From positions 1-10,211 of the forward strand of contig NZ_JAIOSW010000052.1 of the NCBI RefSeq assembly GCF_021107415.1: 10,211 nt of DNA, written 5' to 3'. The position numbers were made by a program, and so were the translations under genes. The notes beneath the pieces are model-generated. The model was not told where the DNA came from. It was given only the letters and a program-made list of their open reading frames with translations, and ran no database searches. This stretch comes from Desulfobacula sp. GTDB lineage: Bacteria; Desulfobacterota; Desulfobacteria; Desulfobacterales; Desulfobacteraceae. Positions 3,662 through 10,211 of this stretch are shown piece after piece (within the stretch, counting starts at the first letter, position 1; the number at the start of each line of letters is the position of its first letter).

Positions 3662-6600
3662 ATGCGGAAAATTATTATTTTAACAATTTTATTTTTCTTG
3701 ATAAATACAATAGCTGCACTGGCAGATTTTGTTGATAATGGCAACGGGACCGTTACTGACACTGCCACAGGTCTCATGTGGCAACAAGCAAGCCAGAATC
3801 CAATGAATTGGGAAGCGGCTATCACTTATTGTGAAACCTTACCTCTTGCAAATTATGGGGATTGGCGTTTGCCTAATCGGAATGAATTGCAGTCTCTGGT
3901 TGATTATTCAAAGTATAATCCCTGTATTGATACTTCATTTTTCCCTGGAACGGTGTCGTCCCATTGCTGGTCGTCTACTACCAGCGCTGATAGCAGTGGG
4001 GGTGCGTGGCTCGTGAATTTCTTCCACGGCGGCGTCGCCAGCCTCAGTAAGTCTAGTAGTTATTATGTCCGTGCCGTGCGCGGCGGACAGTCTGGATCAT
4101 TTGCTGATTTGGGAATTTCAGGCAGGGTAGCCGATGTCGGAACAGACCGCCTGGTGACGGGTGCCTTGGTCACTCTGGATAATGATTCATCCGTAATGAC
4201 GAATTCAGAGGGTAAATTTTTATTCAGAAATCTGTCTTCAGGTAATTATGAATTGACGGTGGCTAAAAATGGATATCATAATTACACAGATAGCATATCG
4301 GTAACTGAAGGCACATCAAAGTTTGTCCAGGTCAGACTTGCTCCAGATAATGGGATGCCAGCCATAACAAACGTATCTCCTGATTACAGCGGCATATTTC
4401 TTGAAAATGTAACCTGTTCCAATACCTATACTGTCAAAGTCGTGTGGGCAGGAAATCCGGGGCAGGTAAAGTTTATTGCTAATGGTGTTGAATCTGTTGA
4501 ACCAGGAACTTTAGATGGTGCCGGCCATACCTTTGATATGGGATATGATTTTAATGCCAATAACCTGCTTTCAGGAAACACATTGAGTATTGTGGCAGTC
4601 AATTCCGACGGCGTGGCATCAGCACCGGTGACGGTTCATCCGGTTATTATCAGCTCTCCTGCATGGTCAAATACTCTTGGAAACTTTGAAGGTGAAAAAG
4701 TATGGGGATCTGAAACAATTTATAAATGGAGTATGGGTGTCCAGTATCCTTCCCCGGACCCCTTCAAGGCCAAAGTTGATGCGCCTGAGTGGTTTCCGTT
4801 TATTGGGGGACATACATTTGGGTTAACAGAAACACAAGCCTCCCTTGATATTTATTTCCAGAATAATGGGGAAGGCGGGATTGAACTTAATGGTGATCTT
4901 GGGTTTGAGGCAGCAGGCCAGGCAATCATTGGAAGCCTTGGAGGGAACGGCATCGTTCAATATGTTTCAGGCGAAGGGCTTGTATGGGCAGGTGCCGGGT
5001 TTAATATTGGTCTTTCAGGAAAAATCAGCAAACCAATAGGCATTGTAGAGCTTATTCCTGCCCTGGCCGGGTTTGCCAATATTCCCGGAGTTAGCTGGTT
5101 CAATAAAAAGGCAATAGTTCGAGGGGAGATCACCCCCGGAGTTGACCTTGGCCTTAATCTGGTTAATCAGGATGATGAAATACAGTTTGAATCCTTTGAA
5201 GGAACAGGGGAGGTCGGAATAGAAATAGCCCTTGCCCTGAATATTGCAAAAAAAATAAAAGCGGAACTCTATGGCGGCGGCAGCGCCAGTTTGACCCTGC
5301 AAGTTCCTAAGAATCCGGATTATCTCAAGGCTGTTGAGGCATTGCTTTTTGCCGGGGTAGAAATAACAGTGTGGCTTTGTAAATTTAGCCCTGAAGCCAG
5401 TTATCTCTGGACATACCCTGAAAATAAATCATTGCTGTCCAAAGCCTGGGATAGCCAAAATGATGCCGGTCTTCAGGCCATACAGCCTGATTTCCTGAAA
5501 TATGGTACCTATAATGTGCTGTCACCCCAGAGCAAATCTCTTGTGTCAAAAGGGGCAACATCAACAGAATCAAAAATAATTGAAAATGTGTATGCCTATT
5601 CAGAGCCTGTGATCGTGGAAAATGGCAGCAACCTGATCATTGCCTTTGTCTATTATGATCCTGAAGATCCTGATTTCCAGAACACAGAGATTTATACAAC
5701 CCTCTATGACAGCACCGGGTTTTCAGACCCGGCACCCATCAATGATGATACTAGAGCGGAATTTAATCCCCAACTTGCAACAGATGCCAGTGGTAATACC
5801 ATTGCCGTTTGGGAAAGAGTTAAAGTACCGGATTTCAGTTCTGATCAATTATCAGATATGGCAGCACAGATGGAAATTGTTTATTCAATTTATACGACAG
5901 GTGGATGGAGTGGTCCCATTTCCCTGACAGATAATCTTTATCTTGACCATAGCCCCCAGCTAAGAACAATGCCGAATGGCTCTCTTTTCCTTTTCTGGGA
6001 ATCAAATAATGATAATGAATTGATCTCATCTGCAGCGTCACCCTGTCAGATCCATTATACCATCTGGGATGGTGCATCCTGGGGCTCTGTTGAGGATATT
6101 CTAACAGGTTTCAGTTCAGCTTTCCAGTTTGATGCGCATATGTTTGCCGGCGGTGGTATTCTGGTCTGGACCCAGGATGGAGATGATGACCTTGCCACTT
6201 TGGACGACCAGGAGATTTTTTATGCTGAGTTTAATGGTACGGCATGGAGCGGCCCCTTTCAGATGACGGATAACATAATTCCTGATTCAAATCCGCAACT
6301 GGCAGGGGATGAGAGCGGTTTTCATCTGCTGTGGCTGCAGGAGGATCAGATAGTACAATTGACAGATATTGCCACGGGCGCATTCCAGGTGGCAAGGCCG
6401 GAAAGTTCCAGTGCGGGATATATTAATTTCCAGGCGCTGTTGAATAACCAGAACAATCTGGTCATGACCTGGCCTGAACAGGATGAAGCGGGTACAGACA
6501 TTTTTTATTCTGTATATGATCAAGATCACAATAAATGGGGGAAAGATAACCGACTCACAACGGACACAGATGTGGAGAAGGGGTTTAATCCCTTGTTTAT

Positions 6601-7561
6601 GGCTGACGGAACTCTGATGGCCGTATATAACAAGGTAAAACTTGAATATGTGAGCAAAGAAGTGGAAATAGACGGACAGATGGTAACCATTGAGAATGTG
6701 CCGGAAGCCGGTCAAAATGATCTTTATATGCTGACATATCAATTGTCGGATGATTTGGGTTTTACCGAGGAAGGTCTCACTATATCTGAAGAAAATCCAG
6801 CTCCGGGTACCATGGTTACACTATCAGCCGAAATAATTAATAAAGGTGATTTCAGTCTTGATGGGGTGGAAGTGGCATTTTATGATGGAAATATATGGGA
6901 GGGCGGAGTACAAATCGGAAGTATCATAACAGTGCCGGATGTTCTTGATGCAGGAGCAACTTTTATCGCCCGGATTCCCTGGCAGGTCCCCGGTGATGAA
7001 TTGCCCTATACCCTGTTTGCCCGTGTTGACCCTGGAAATAATATTACTGAAAAAGATGAATTGAATAATCTTATTTTTACAGATGTGCTGTTACCTGATT
7101 TTGATTTTATCGAAGGACGGAGTAACTGGATGGGAAGTGATCAGGTTTCCCTGGTGGCATCTGTCAAAAACACAGGATCATCAAAAGGTGAAAATATTAT
7201 CGTTGAGTTCCTTGGGCCAAACGATGCAGTGCTTAAATCAACAACTATTAAAGAACTTGCACCTGGCCTTACCACCGAAGTTGAGTTCTTGTGGACTGTC
7301 GACCATGGATTGTTCTCAAACTGCCAGGCCATTATCTCAATACGTATAAATAATGATCAGTCGATCCATGAGTTTGATCTAACCAATAACAAGGGTTCAA
7401 TAATGGTGATTAAAGATTCTGAAACATCCTGCTGTGGATCTGACAGAGACAATGACGGTGATGTGGATGGTGCTGACCTGGCTGCTGCAGCGCTGCAAAT
7501 AGCTTCAGGTGATATTAATTTAAGTCGTTTTTCTGAATGTTTTGGCAGCTCGGTCTACTAA
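3662..7561 (+). CDS. DGR target protein 2: large exported multidomain surface protein with N-terminal lectin-like VR domain
   Basis: A 1299-residue protein. The signal peptide is MRKIIILTILFFLINTIAALA with likely cleavage before DFVDN. Residues about 22-143 form a DUF1566 domain (NGTVTDTATGLMWQ, GDWRLPNRNELQSLVDY) whose end (98-143) is VR2. A carboxypeptidase-regulatory-like beta domain follows (about 152-228), then an Ig-like stretch and a long beta-rich, glycine-rich region without clear family (about 330-600). Next is a beta-propeller-like region with recurring NPQLATDASGN / SPQLRTMPNGS / NPQLAGDESG motifs. Two CARDB-type domains follow (from about 1030 and 1144). The C-terminus is a dockerin-like EF-hand loop DRDNDGDVDGADL (about 1261-1273) after a CC pair. 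It is probably an adhesin presenting a variable binding head on a long stalk. AGAGGTGAG precedes the start, 49 nt after the RT remnant. Confidence 0.85.
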   Translation: MRKIIILTILFFLINTIAALADFVDNGNGTVTDTATGLMWQQASQNPMNWEAAITYCETLPLANYGDWRLPNRNELQSLVDYSKYNPCIDTSFFPGTVSSHCWSSTTSADSSGGAWLVNFFHGGVASLSKSSSYYVRAVRGGQSGSFADLGISGRVADVGTDRLVTGALVTLDNDSSVMTNSEGKFLFRNLSSGNYELTVAKNGYHNYTDSISVTEGTSKFVQVRLAPDNGMPAITNVSPDYSGIFLENVTCSNTYTVKVVWAGNPGQVKFIANGVESVEPGTLDGAGHTFDMGYDFNANNLLSGNTLSIVAVNSDGVASAPVTVHPVIISSPAWSNTLGNFEGEKVWGSETIYKWSMGVQYPSPDPFKAKVDAPEWFPFIGGHTFGLTETQASLDIYFQNNGEGGIELNGDLGFEAAGQAIIGSLGGNGIVQYVSGEGLVWAGAGFNIGLSGKISKPIGIVELIPALAGFANIPGVSWFNKKAIVRGEITPGVDLGLNLVNQDDEIQFESFEGTGEVGIEIALALNIAKKIKAELYGGGSASLTLQVPKNPDYLKAVEALLFAGVEITVWLCKFSPEASYLWTYPENKSLLSKAWDSQNDAGLQAIQPDFLKYGTYNVLSPQSKSLVSKGATSTESKIIENVYAYSEPVIVENGSNLIIAFVYYDPEDPDFQNTEIYTTLYDSTGFSDPAPINDDTRAEFNPQLATDASGNTIAVWERVKVPDFSSDQLSDMAAQMEIVYSIYTTGGWSGPISLTDNLYLDHSPQLRTMPNGSLFLFWESNNDNELISSAASPCQIHYTIWDGASWGSVEDILTGFSSAFQFDAHMFAGGGILVWTQDGDDDLATLDDQEIFYAEFNGTAWSGPFQMTDNIIPDSNPQLAGDESGFHLLWLQEDQIVQLTDIATGAFQVARPESSSAGYINFQALLNNQNNLVMTWPEQDEAGTDIFYSVYDQDHNKWGKDNRLTTDTDVEKGFNPLFMADGTLMAVYNKVKLEYVSKEVEIDGQMVTIENVPEAGQNDLYMLTYQLSDDLGFTEEGLTISEENPAPGTMVTLSAEIINKGDFSLDGVEVAFYDGNIWEGGVQIGSIITVPDVLDAGATFIARIPWQVPGDELPYTLFARVDPGNNITEKDELNNLIFTDVLLPDFDFIEGRSNWMGSDQVSLVASVKNTGSSKGENIIVEFLGPNDAVLKSTTIKELAPGLTTEVEFLWTVDHGLFSNCQAIISIRINNDQSIHEFDLTNNKGSIMVIKDSETSCCGSDRDNDGDVDGADLAAAALQIASGDINLSRFSECFGSSVY
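3952..4090 (+). repeat. DGR variable repeat VR2
   Basis: The same length as TR (139 nt). It differs at 22 of the 42 TR adenines and at one non-adenine (T to C at 4081, within the otherwise invariant 3' end). Examples: AAT to CAT, TAC to TGC, AAT to GGT, AAC to TTC, AAC to GCC. It encodes residues 98-143 of target 2. Unlike VR1 the reading frame continues past the repeat (CAG TCT GGA) for about 1150 more residues. Confidence 0.92.
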
Positions 7562-7871
7562 AAATAAAATTTACAGGATCTACAAATTGAAAAGGCTCTT
7601 AAAATTATTTTTTCACGATAGAATCCATGTGTACATAAAATACATTATAATGGTATTGATTCCTGTTTTACTATCCATGCCTGCTTACTCAGCAATATGG
7701 TTTGCAGGCACGGGCAATGATGGTTATATAAATGATGTTAACGGCATTTTTTCAGCTTTGAGCAACTGTCCTGGACTTCAGGAAATTAAGGTCAACAATT
7801 TCATATCCGAAAACCAGTCCGGATCAGGTCTGCTTGGCCTTGTTGGTACAAGGCGGAAATGTGAAAAATAA
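7542..7871 (+). CDS. Short exported protein with caspase-like N-terminal start, possibly truncated
   Basis: The longest frame has 109 residues and begins inside the end of target 2. More sensible starts are TTG 7587 (GGAT upstream) or GTG 7629, giving a signal peptide with core IIMVLIPVLLSMPAYSA. The mature part starts AIWFAGTGNDGYINDVNGIFSAL, then NCPGLQEIKVNNFI. A GxxNDGYINDVxGI start with a following asymmetric helix resembles the first strand and helix of caspase-like/metacaspase peptidases. The frame ends after only about 50 more residues with a basic, low-order tail and lacks any His/Cys dyad. It may be a decayed or 3'-truncated gene. It is convergent with the lipoprotein gene, 32 nt away. 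Function unknown. Confidence 0.4.
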   Translation: MAARSTKNKIYRIYKLKRLLKLFFHDRIHVYIKYIIMVLIPVLLSMPAYSAIWFAGTGNDGYINDVNGIFSALSNCPGLQEIKVNNFISENQSGSGLLGLVGTRRKCEK

Positions 7872-7903
7872 ATTCGTAGAATTCGATCACAAAAGCGGGC
7901 TCG

Positions 7904-8506
7904 TTAAAATACCAAGGCCTTTTGAATGACTTCCTTAAGGGCCGGGTTGACGAATTGTTCAAGTTTTTCCCGGGTAAAGACAAGTTCCGTTCTTTCAAGA
8001 GTAAAGGAGACCGGTATGGTTTTTAAAACATTTTTATCTGTAATGCCAAGGTATAAAGTCAGATCAATATCAAGGATCATGTCTGTTACACCACCTTTTT
8101 TCTTTGCACGGCATTCAAATCGGTTAATCGTTCCTGCCAGGATGTGTTTAAATCCTTTAGATGCTTTCATTACACCGTCAGGTGTGAGATCCCATGGATC
8201 GATTGGGGTTGTTGTAAATCCATTTTTTTCAAAATAAATCCCAATGATGCGGGTTAAGGTATCTGCGAGATTCAAGCCTTTGACTAAATACGTTTCCTGG
8301 CTGTTATCAAGCAATATTCTGTAGCCAATGTAACCTTCGCCCATATCTGTCCGGTTGTCCTGAAAAGGTGCTATGCCGATCCCACCTGTTTGTTTTTTTT
8401 CATGGTCGGCAAGATAGGTGATATCAATAAATTTCTGGCCGGGTGTGGCACATCCCCAAAAAAGAATAAAAATAAATCCTAAAAAGATCAGTGATTGTTT
8501 TTTCAT
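7904..8506 (-). CDS. Uncharacterised outer-membrane-type lipoprotein
   Basis: A 200-residue protein with a lipoprotein signal: MKKQS, a hydrophobic stretch and LFWGC with Cys19 as the likely lipidated residue (the -3/-2 residues Phe-Trp are atypical). The mature part has GGIGIAPFQDNRTDMGEG (about 41-58), a NLADTLTRIIGIYFEKNGF helix (about 78-96), and a late LKTIPVSFTLERTEL strand pair, ending in a NPALKEVIQKAL helix. The layout recalls YajG-like lipoproteins, whose fold binds no known substrate. I cannot assign it firmly. An AGGAGA ribosome-binding site precedes ATG at 8506. It lies 23 nt downstream of the 180-residue gene, so the two form an operon. Confidence 0.75.
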   Translation of the reverse strand: MKKQSLIFLGFIFILFWGCATPGQKFIDITYLADHEKKQTGGIGIAPFQDNRTDMGEGYIGYRILLDNSQETYLVKGLNLADTLTRIIGIYFEKNGFTTTPIDPWDLTPDGVMKASKGFKHILAGTINRFECRAKKKGGVTDMILDIDLTLYLGITDKNVLKTIPVSFTLERTELVFTREKLEQFVNPALKEVIQKALVF

Positions 8507-8529
8507 GGAAAGGCTCTCCTGTTTAATAA

Positions 8530-9072
8530 TTAATTAAGTTTTATATCATCAATTTTTACAGTGTTTAAATACTCTTTTACAGCCCCAAGGGTCAGGGTAA
8601 ACATTTTAGTACCGGTTAAAATAGCAATAGCATCATCCTCACATTTACAGGCGTTTGCAAAGGCCGGTCCCATAATGTTGGCTGGATTTTGAGCCTCATC
8701 AGGATTGTTCTGCATGACTTTCAGGTAGGTGTTCAGTCGTTGCTTTAAGATTTCAAAATAATCAATGCTTTGACCTATGGTGGTCTGGGTAAGTGTAGAA
8801 ATATTTTGGGATAGCTCTTTTATAACTTCCCAGAATAGTTGAGTTAACGGTCCTTTGTTTTTATCTGTGGCCGGCATGAAAAAGGAGATGGCCCATCCAA
8901 CACTCAGAATTTTAAGAATTTGAAGTTCATATTCTATGATCGTCAGGTTTAAATCGCTGTTTTCAGGTATGGCAGCTAAAAACTTTTTCAGATCTGTTCT
9001 GTCAATGGCAAAGGCAGCCAGGTCTTGGGCAAGTTGTTGTACGCTAAGGGGATCTTTTTTGTCGTGTTCCAT
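8530..9072 (-). CDS. Hypothetical helical protein, first gene of lipoprotein operon
   Basis: A 180-residue protein without signal peptide that I do not recognise. It is predicted by eye to be almost all helix: LSVQQLAQDLAAFA (about 9-22), LTIIEYELQILKILSVGWAI (43-62), LTQLFWEVIKELSQNIST (76-93), then IDYFEILKQRLNTYLKVMQ (103-121). A CKC pair (about 142-144) lies in the NACKCEDDAIAIL segment. The second helix is hydrophobic and might touch the membrane, but is too broken by charges to call a transmembrane segment. An AGTAGGA site precedes the ATG. It is co-directional with the lipoprotein gene, so a shared envelope function is possible but only inferred. It starts divergently from the MoaD-like gene, with a 103-nt intergenic region (9073-9175) that probably holds both promoters. 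Confidence 0.7.
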   Translation of the reverse strand: MEHDKKDPLSVQQLAQDLAAFAIDRTDLKKFLAAIPENSDLNLTIIEYELQILKILSVGWAISFFMPATDKNKGPLTQLFWEVIKELSQNISTLTQTTIGQSIDYFEILKQRLNTYLKVMQNNPDEAQNPANIMGPAFANACKCEDDAIAILTGTKMFTLTLGAVKEYLNTVKIDDIKLN

Positions 9073-9175
9073 GATTCCTACTGTTTTTATTTAATTCATA
9101 TACAAAATAATTCACTTATGTCATATAATAAATCATCTTAATAACAGCACAAGCAAAAAGTGTAAACTTAAAATT

Positions 9176-9406
9176 ATGATAAAGATAGATCTGAAGCTGT
9201 TTGTAACATTGTCCAAATATTTTCCAAAAGACAGTGAATATCTTGAAATCCCTGAAGGAACATCTGTGGAGAGGCTTATGTCGGATCTTGGCATTCCCGG
9301 GGAACTCGTGAAATTAATTTTTATTAATGGGAAACGGCAGGACAGCAAATATCGATTGGAAAACAATGACAGGGTTGGACTTTTTCCACCGGTTGGAGGT
9401 GGATAG
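9176..9406 (+). CDS. MoaD/ThiS-family ubiquitin-like sulfur carrier
   Basis: A 76-residue beta-grasp protein: IDLKLFVTLSKYFP (4-17), IPEGTSVERLMSDLGIPGELV (25-45), IFINGKRQ (48-55), then RVGLFPPVGGG at the C-terminus. The terminal Gly-Gly(-Gly) is the adenylation and thiocarboxylation site of MoaD and ThiS. In molybdenum or tungsten cofactor synthesis the carrier donates sulfur to build the pterin dithiolene; in thiamine or amino-acid pathways it donates sulfur elsewhere. It is followed 3 nt later by an E1-type activating enzyme, its expected partner. The ribosome-binding site of that gene (GGAGGTGG) lies inside the codons for the Gly tail. No good ribosome-binding site precedes ATG 9176, so initiation may be weak or the mRNA short-leadered. 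Confidence 0.85.
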   Translation: MIKIDLKLFVTLSKYFPKDSEYLEIPEGTSVERLMSDLGIPGELVKLIFINGKRQDSKYRLENNDRVGLFPPVGGG

Positions 9407-9409
9407 ACC

Positions 9410-10117
9410 ATGGGAACTTCAAAATTTGAAGAACGGTATGATAGAAATTTTAATACGCTTTCCCTTGAGGAACAAAAGACACTGGGTGCATCAAAAGTCG
9501 TTGTGATCGGCTTAGGCGGTCTTGGCGGAGGCGTATGTGAGATGATGGCAAGGGTTGGCGTTGGGCATTTAACCCTGATTGACGGGGATTCATTTGAAGT
9601 TAGCAATTTAAACCGTCAACTCTTGAGTGAAGAACATCTGATAGGGGTTCCCAAGGCACAAGCGGCAAAAGACAGGGTCAATGCTATCAATTCCGATGTC
9701 ATTGTAATGCATCTGGTTGAATATCTGGATGAATCCAACCTGTATGAACGGATAAAAAATGCTGATGTGGTTATGGATTGCCTGGATACCATAGATACAA
9801 GATTCATGTTGCAAAAAACCGCTCAAAAAGCATCTATTCCCATAGTATCCGGAGCCATTGCAGGGGTTGCAGGTCAGGTGACAACAATTTTTCCCGGTGA
9901 TAAGGGGTATGAGCTGATATATGGGAAAAAAGGGGGCAGACAATCAAAAGGAGTTGAGACAAGAACCGGTAATATAGCCTATTGTGCACTTTTTATTGCA
10001 GCCCTTCAATCTTCTGAATGTTTGAAAATTTTACTGGATCGCGGAGATATTCTTCGCAATAAACTGCTGATCGCAGAATTATGGACCAATTCTTTTGATA
10101 TTATGGACTTGGTTTGA
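9410..10117 (+). CDS. HesA/MoeB/ThiF-family E1-like adenylyltransferase (short form)
   Basis: A 235-residue protein of the E1 superfamily that adenylates the C-terminal glycine of a ubiquitin-like carrier, here surely the adjacent MoaD-like protein. Seen: an ERYDRN start (8-13), the nucleotide loop VVVIGLGGLGG (30-40), the LIDGDSFEVSNLNRQ block (56-70) with the acidic residue and the conserved Asn-Arg-Gln, a DVVMDCLDTIDTR strand-helix, and SGAIAGVAGQVT. The CxxC pairs that bind zinc in MoeB and ThiF are absent. In their place are YELIYGKKGG and NIAYCALFIAAL. There is no C-terminal rhodanese domain. Such short E1s are often found next to tungsten-dependent aldehyde ferredoxin oxidoreductases, but the substrate pathway is not shown by this window. 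Confidence 0.85.
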   Translation: MGTSKFEERYDRNFNTLSLEEQKTLGASKVVVIGLGGLGGGVCEMMARVGVGHLTLIDGDSFEVSNLNRQLLSEEHLIGVPKAQAAKDRVNAINSDVIVMHLVEYLDESNLYERIKNADVVMDCLDTIDTRFMLQKTAQKASIPIVSGAIAGVAGQVTTIFPGDKGYELIYGKKGGRQSKGVETRTGNIAYCALFIAALQSSECLKILLDRGDILRNKLLIAELWTNSFDIMDLV

Positions 10118-10140
10118 TTCTATTTTTGACCCGGTTTTAT

Positions 10141-10160
10141 CCCGATTATAATTGGGTTGT
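10141..10160 (+). terminator. Weak hairpin after the E1-like gene
   Basis: CCCGAT (10141-10146) pairs with ATTGGG (10151-10156) around TATA (one G-U pair). A broken T run (TTGTTT) follows. It could be a weak terminator between the E1-like gene and the next start, 38 nt on. Confidence 0.25.
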
Positions 10161-10193
10161 TTGGAAATCTATGTTCATCAAGAGAGGTCTTTT

Positions 10194-10211
10194 ATGTATA
10201 CCGAGGCAGCA
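10194..10211 (+). CDS. Start of a further gene, cut by the window edge
   Basis: ATG 10194 follows an AGAGAGG ribosome-binding site (10181-10187) at good spacing and opens the frame MYTEAA before the sequence ends. It is co-directional with the MoaD-like/E1-like pair and could be the enzyme or pathway gene they serve. Six residues are not enough to identify it. Confidence 0.5.

Noticed and set aside
6287..6742. 151-codon minus-strand frame inside target 2
   Set aside because: It lies wholly within the strongly supported 1299-residue gene and reads as an antisense shadow.
9124..9129. TATAAT upstream of the MoaD-like gene
   Set aside because: It is well placed within the divergent region, but no -35 box is seen at 16-18 nt and the DNA is very AT-rich. 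Not strong enough to annotate.
9133..9606. 157-codon minus-strand frame
   Set aside because: It is antisense to the clear MoaD-like and E1-like genes, with low-complexity Pro/Ser content.

Overview
The window looks like a chromosomal accessory region of a Gram-negative, probably anaerobic Desulfobacterota-type bacterium (Desulfobacterales or Geobacter relatives). This assignment is an inference. It rests on a GEMM-I (cyclic dinucleotide) riboswitch with a Geobacter-like core, a short MoaD-like/HesA-like pair, many Sec-exported and lipid-anchored proteins, and moderately AT-rich DNA. There is no rRNA, tRNA or CRISPR array.

Left part (1-1151): a toxin-antitoxin attic. A DUF4258 gene and a YgiT-type zinc-finger gene overlap by ATGA. 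They sit between a possible attC remnant at the left edge and a much better attC-like palindrome at about 589-666, so they may be an integron gene cassette. After it come a UPF0175-type antitoxin gene with an in-frame TAA and a 21-codon RelE-like fragment. Both are decayed.

Centre (about 1320-7561): a diversity-generating retroelement (DGR). The order is a possible sigma-54 promoter, a GEMM-I riboswitch with an overlapping intrinsic terminator, target 1 (a secreted DUF1566/C-type-lectin-like protein with VR1 at its C-terminus), avd, a terminator, a possible separate promoter and hairpin for the template RNA, the template repeat TR, a broken reverse transcriptase, and target 2. Target 2 is a 1299-residue exported multidomain protein with VR2 near its N-terminus. 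VR1 and VR2 differ from TR almost only at adenines of TR, the hallmark of adenine-directed mutagenic retrohoming. VR1 also carries one extra codon in the AAC tract. The RT keeps its N-terminal fingers part and its C-terminal thumb-like and MutS-I-like part, but the palm with the catalytic YxDD box is gone and the two pieces are in different frames. The cassette should therefore be frozen unless another RT acts in trans. The clean TR/VR match outside adenines says the last homing, and so the RT loss, was recent.

Right part (7542-10211): a short exported fragment with a caspase-like start; a minus-strand pair of a lipoprotein and a helical protein of unknown function; then a plus-strand pair of a MoaD/ThiS-like sulfur carrier and a short HesA/MoeB/ThiF-type E1 enzyme. 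The first six codons of another gene lie at the right edge.
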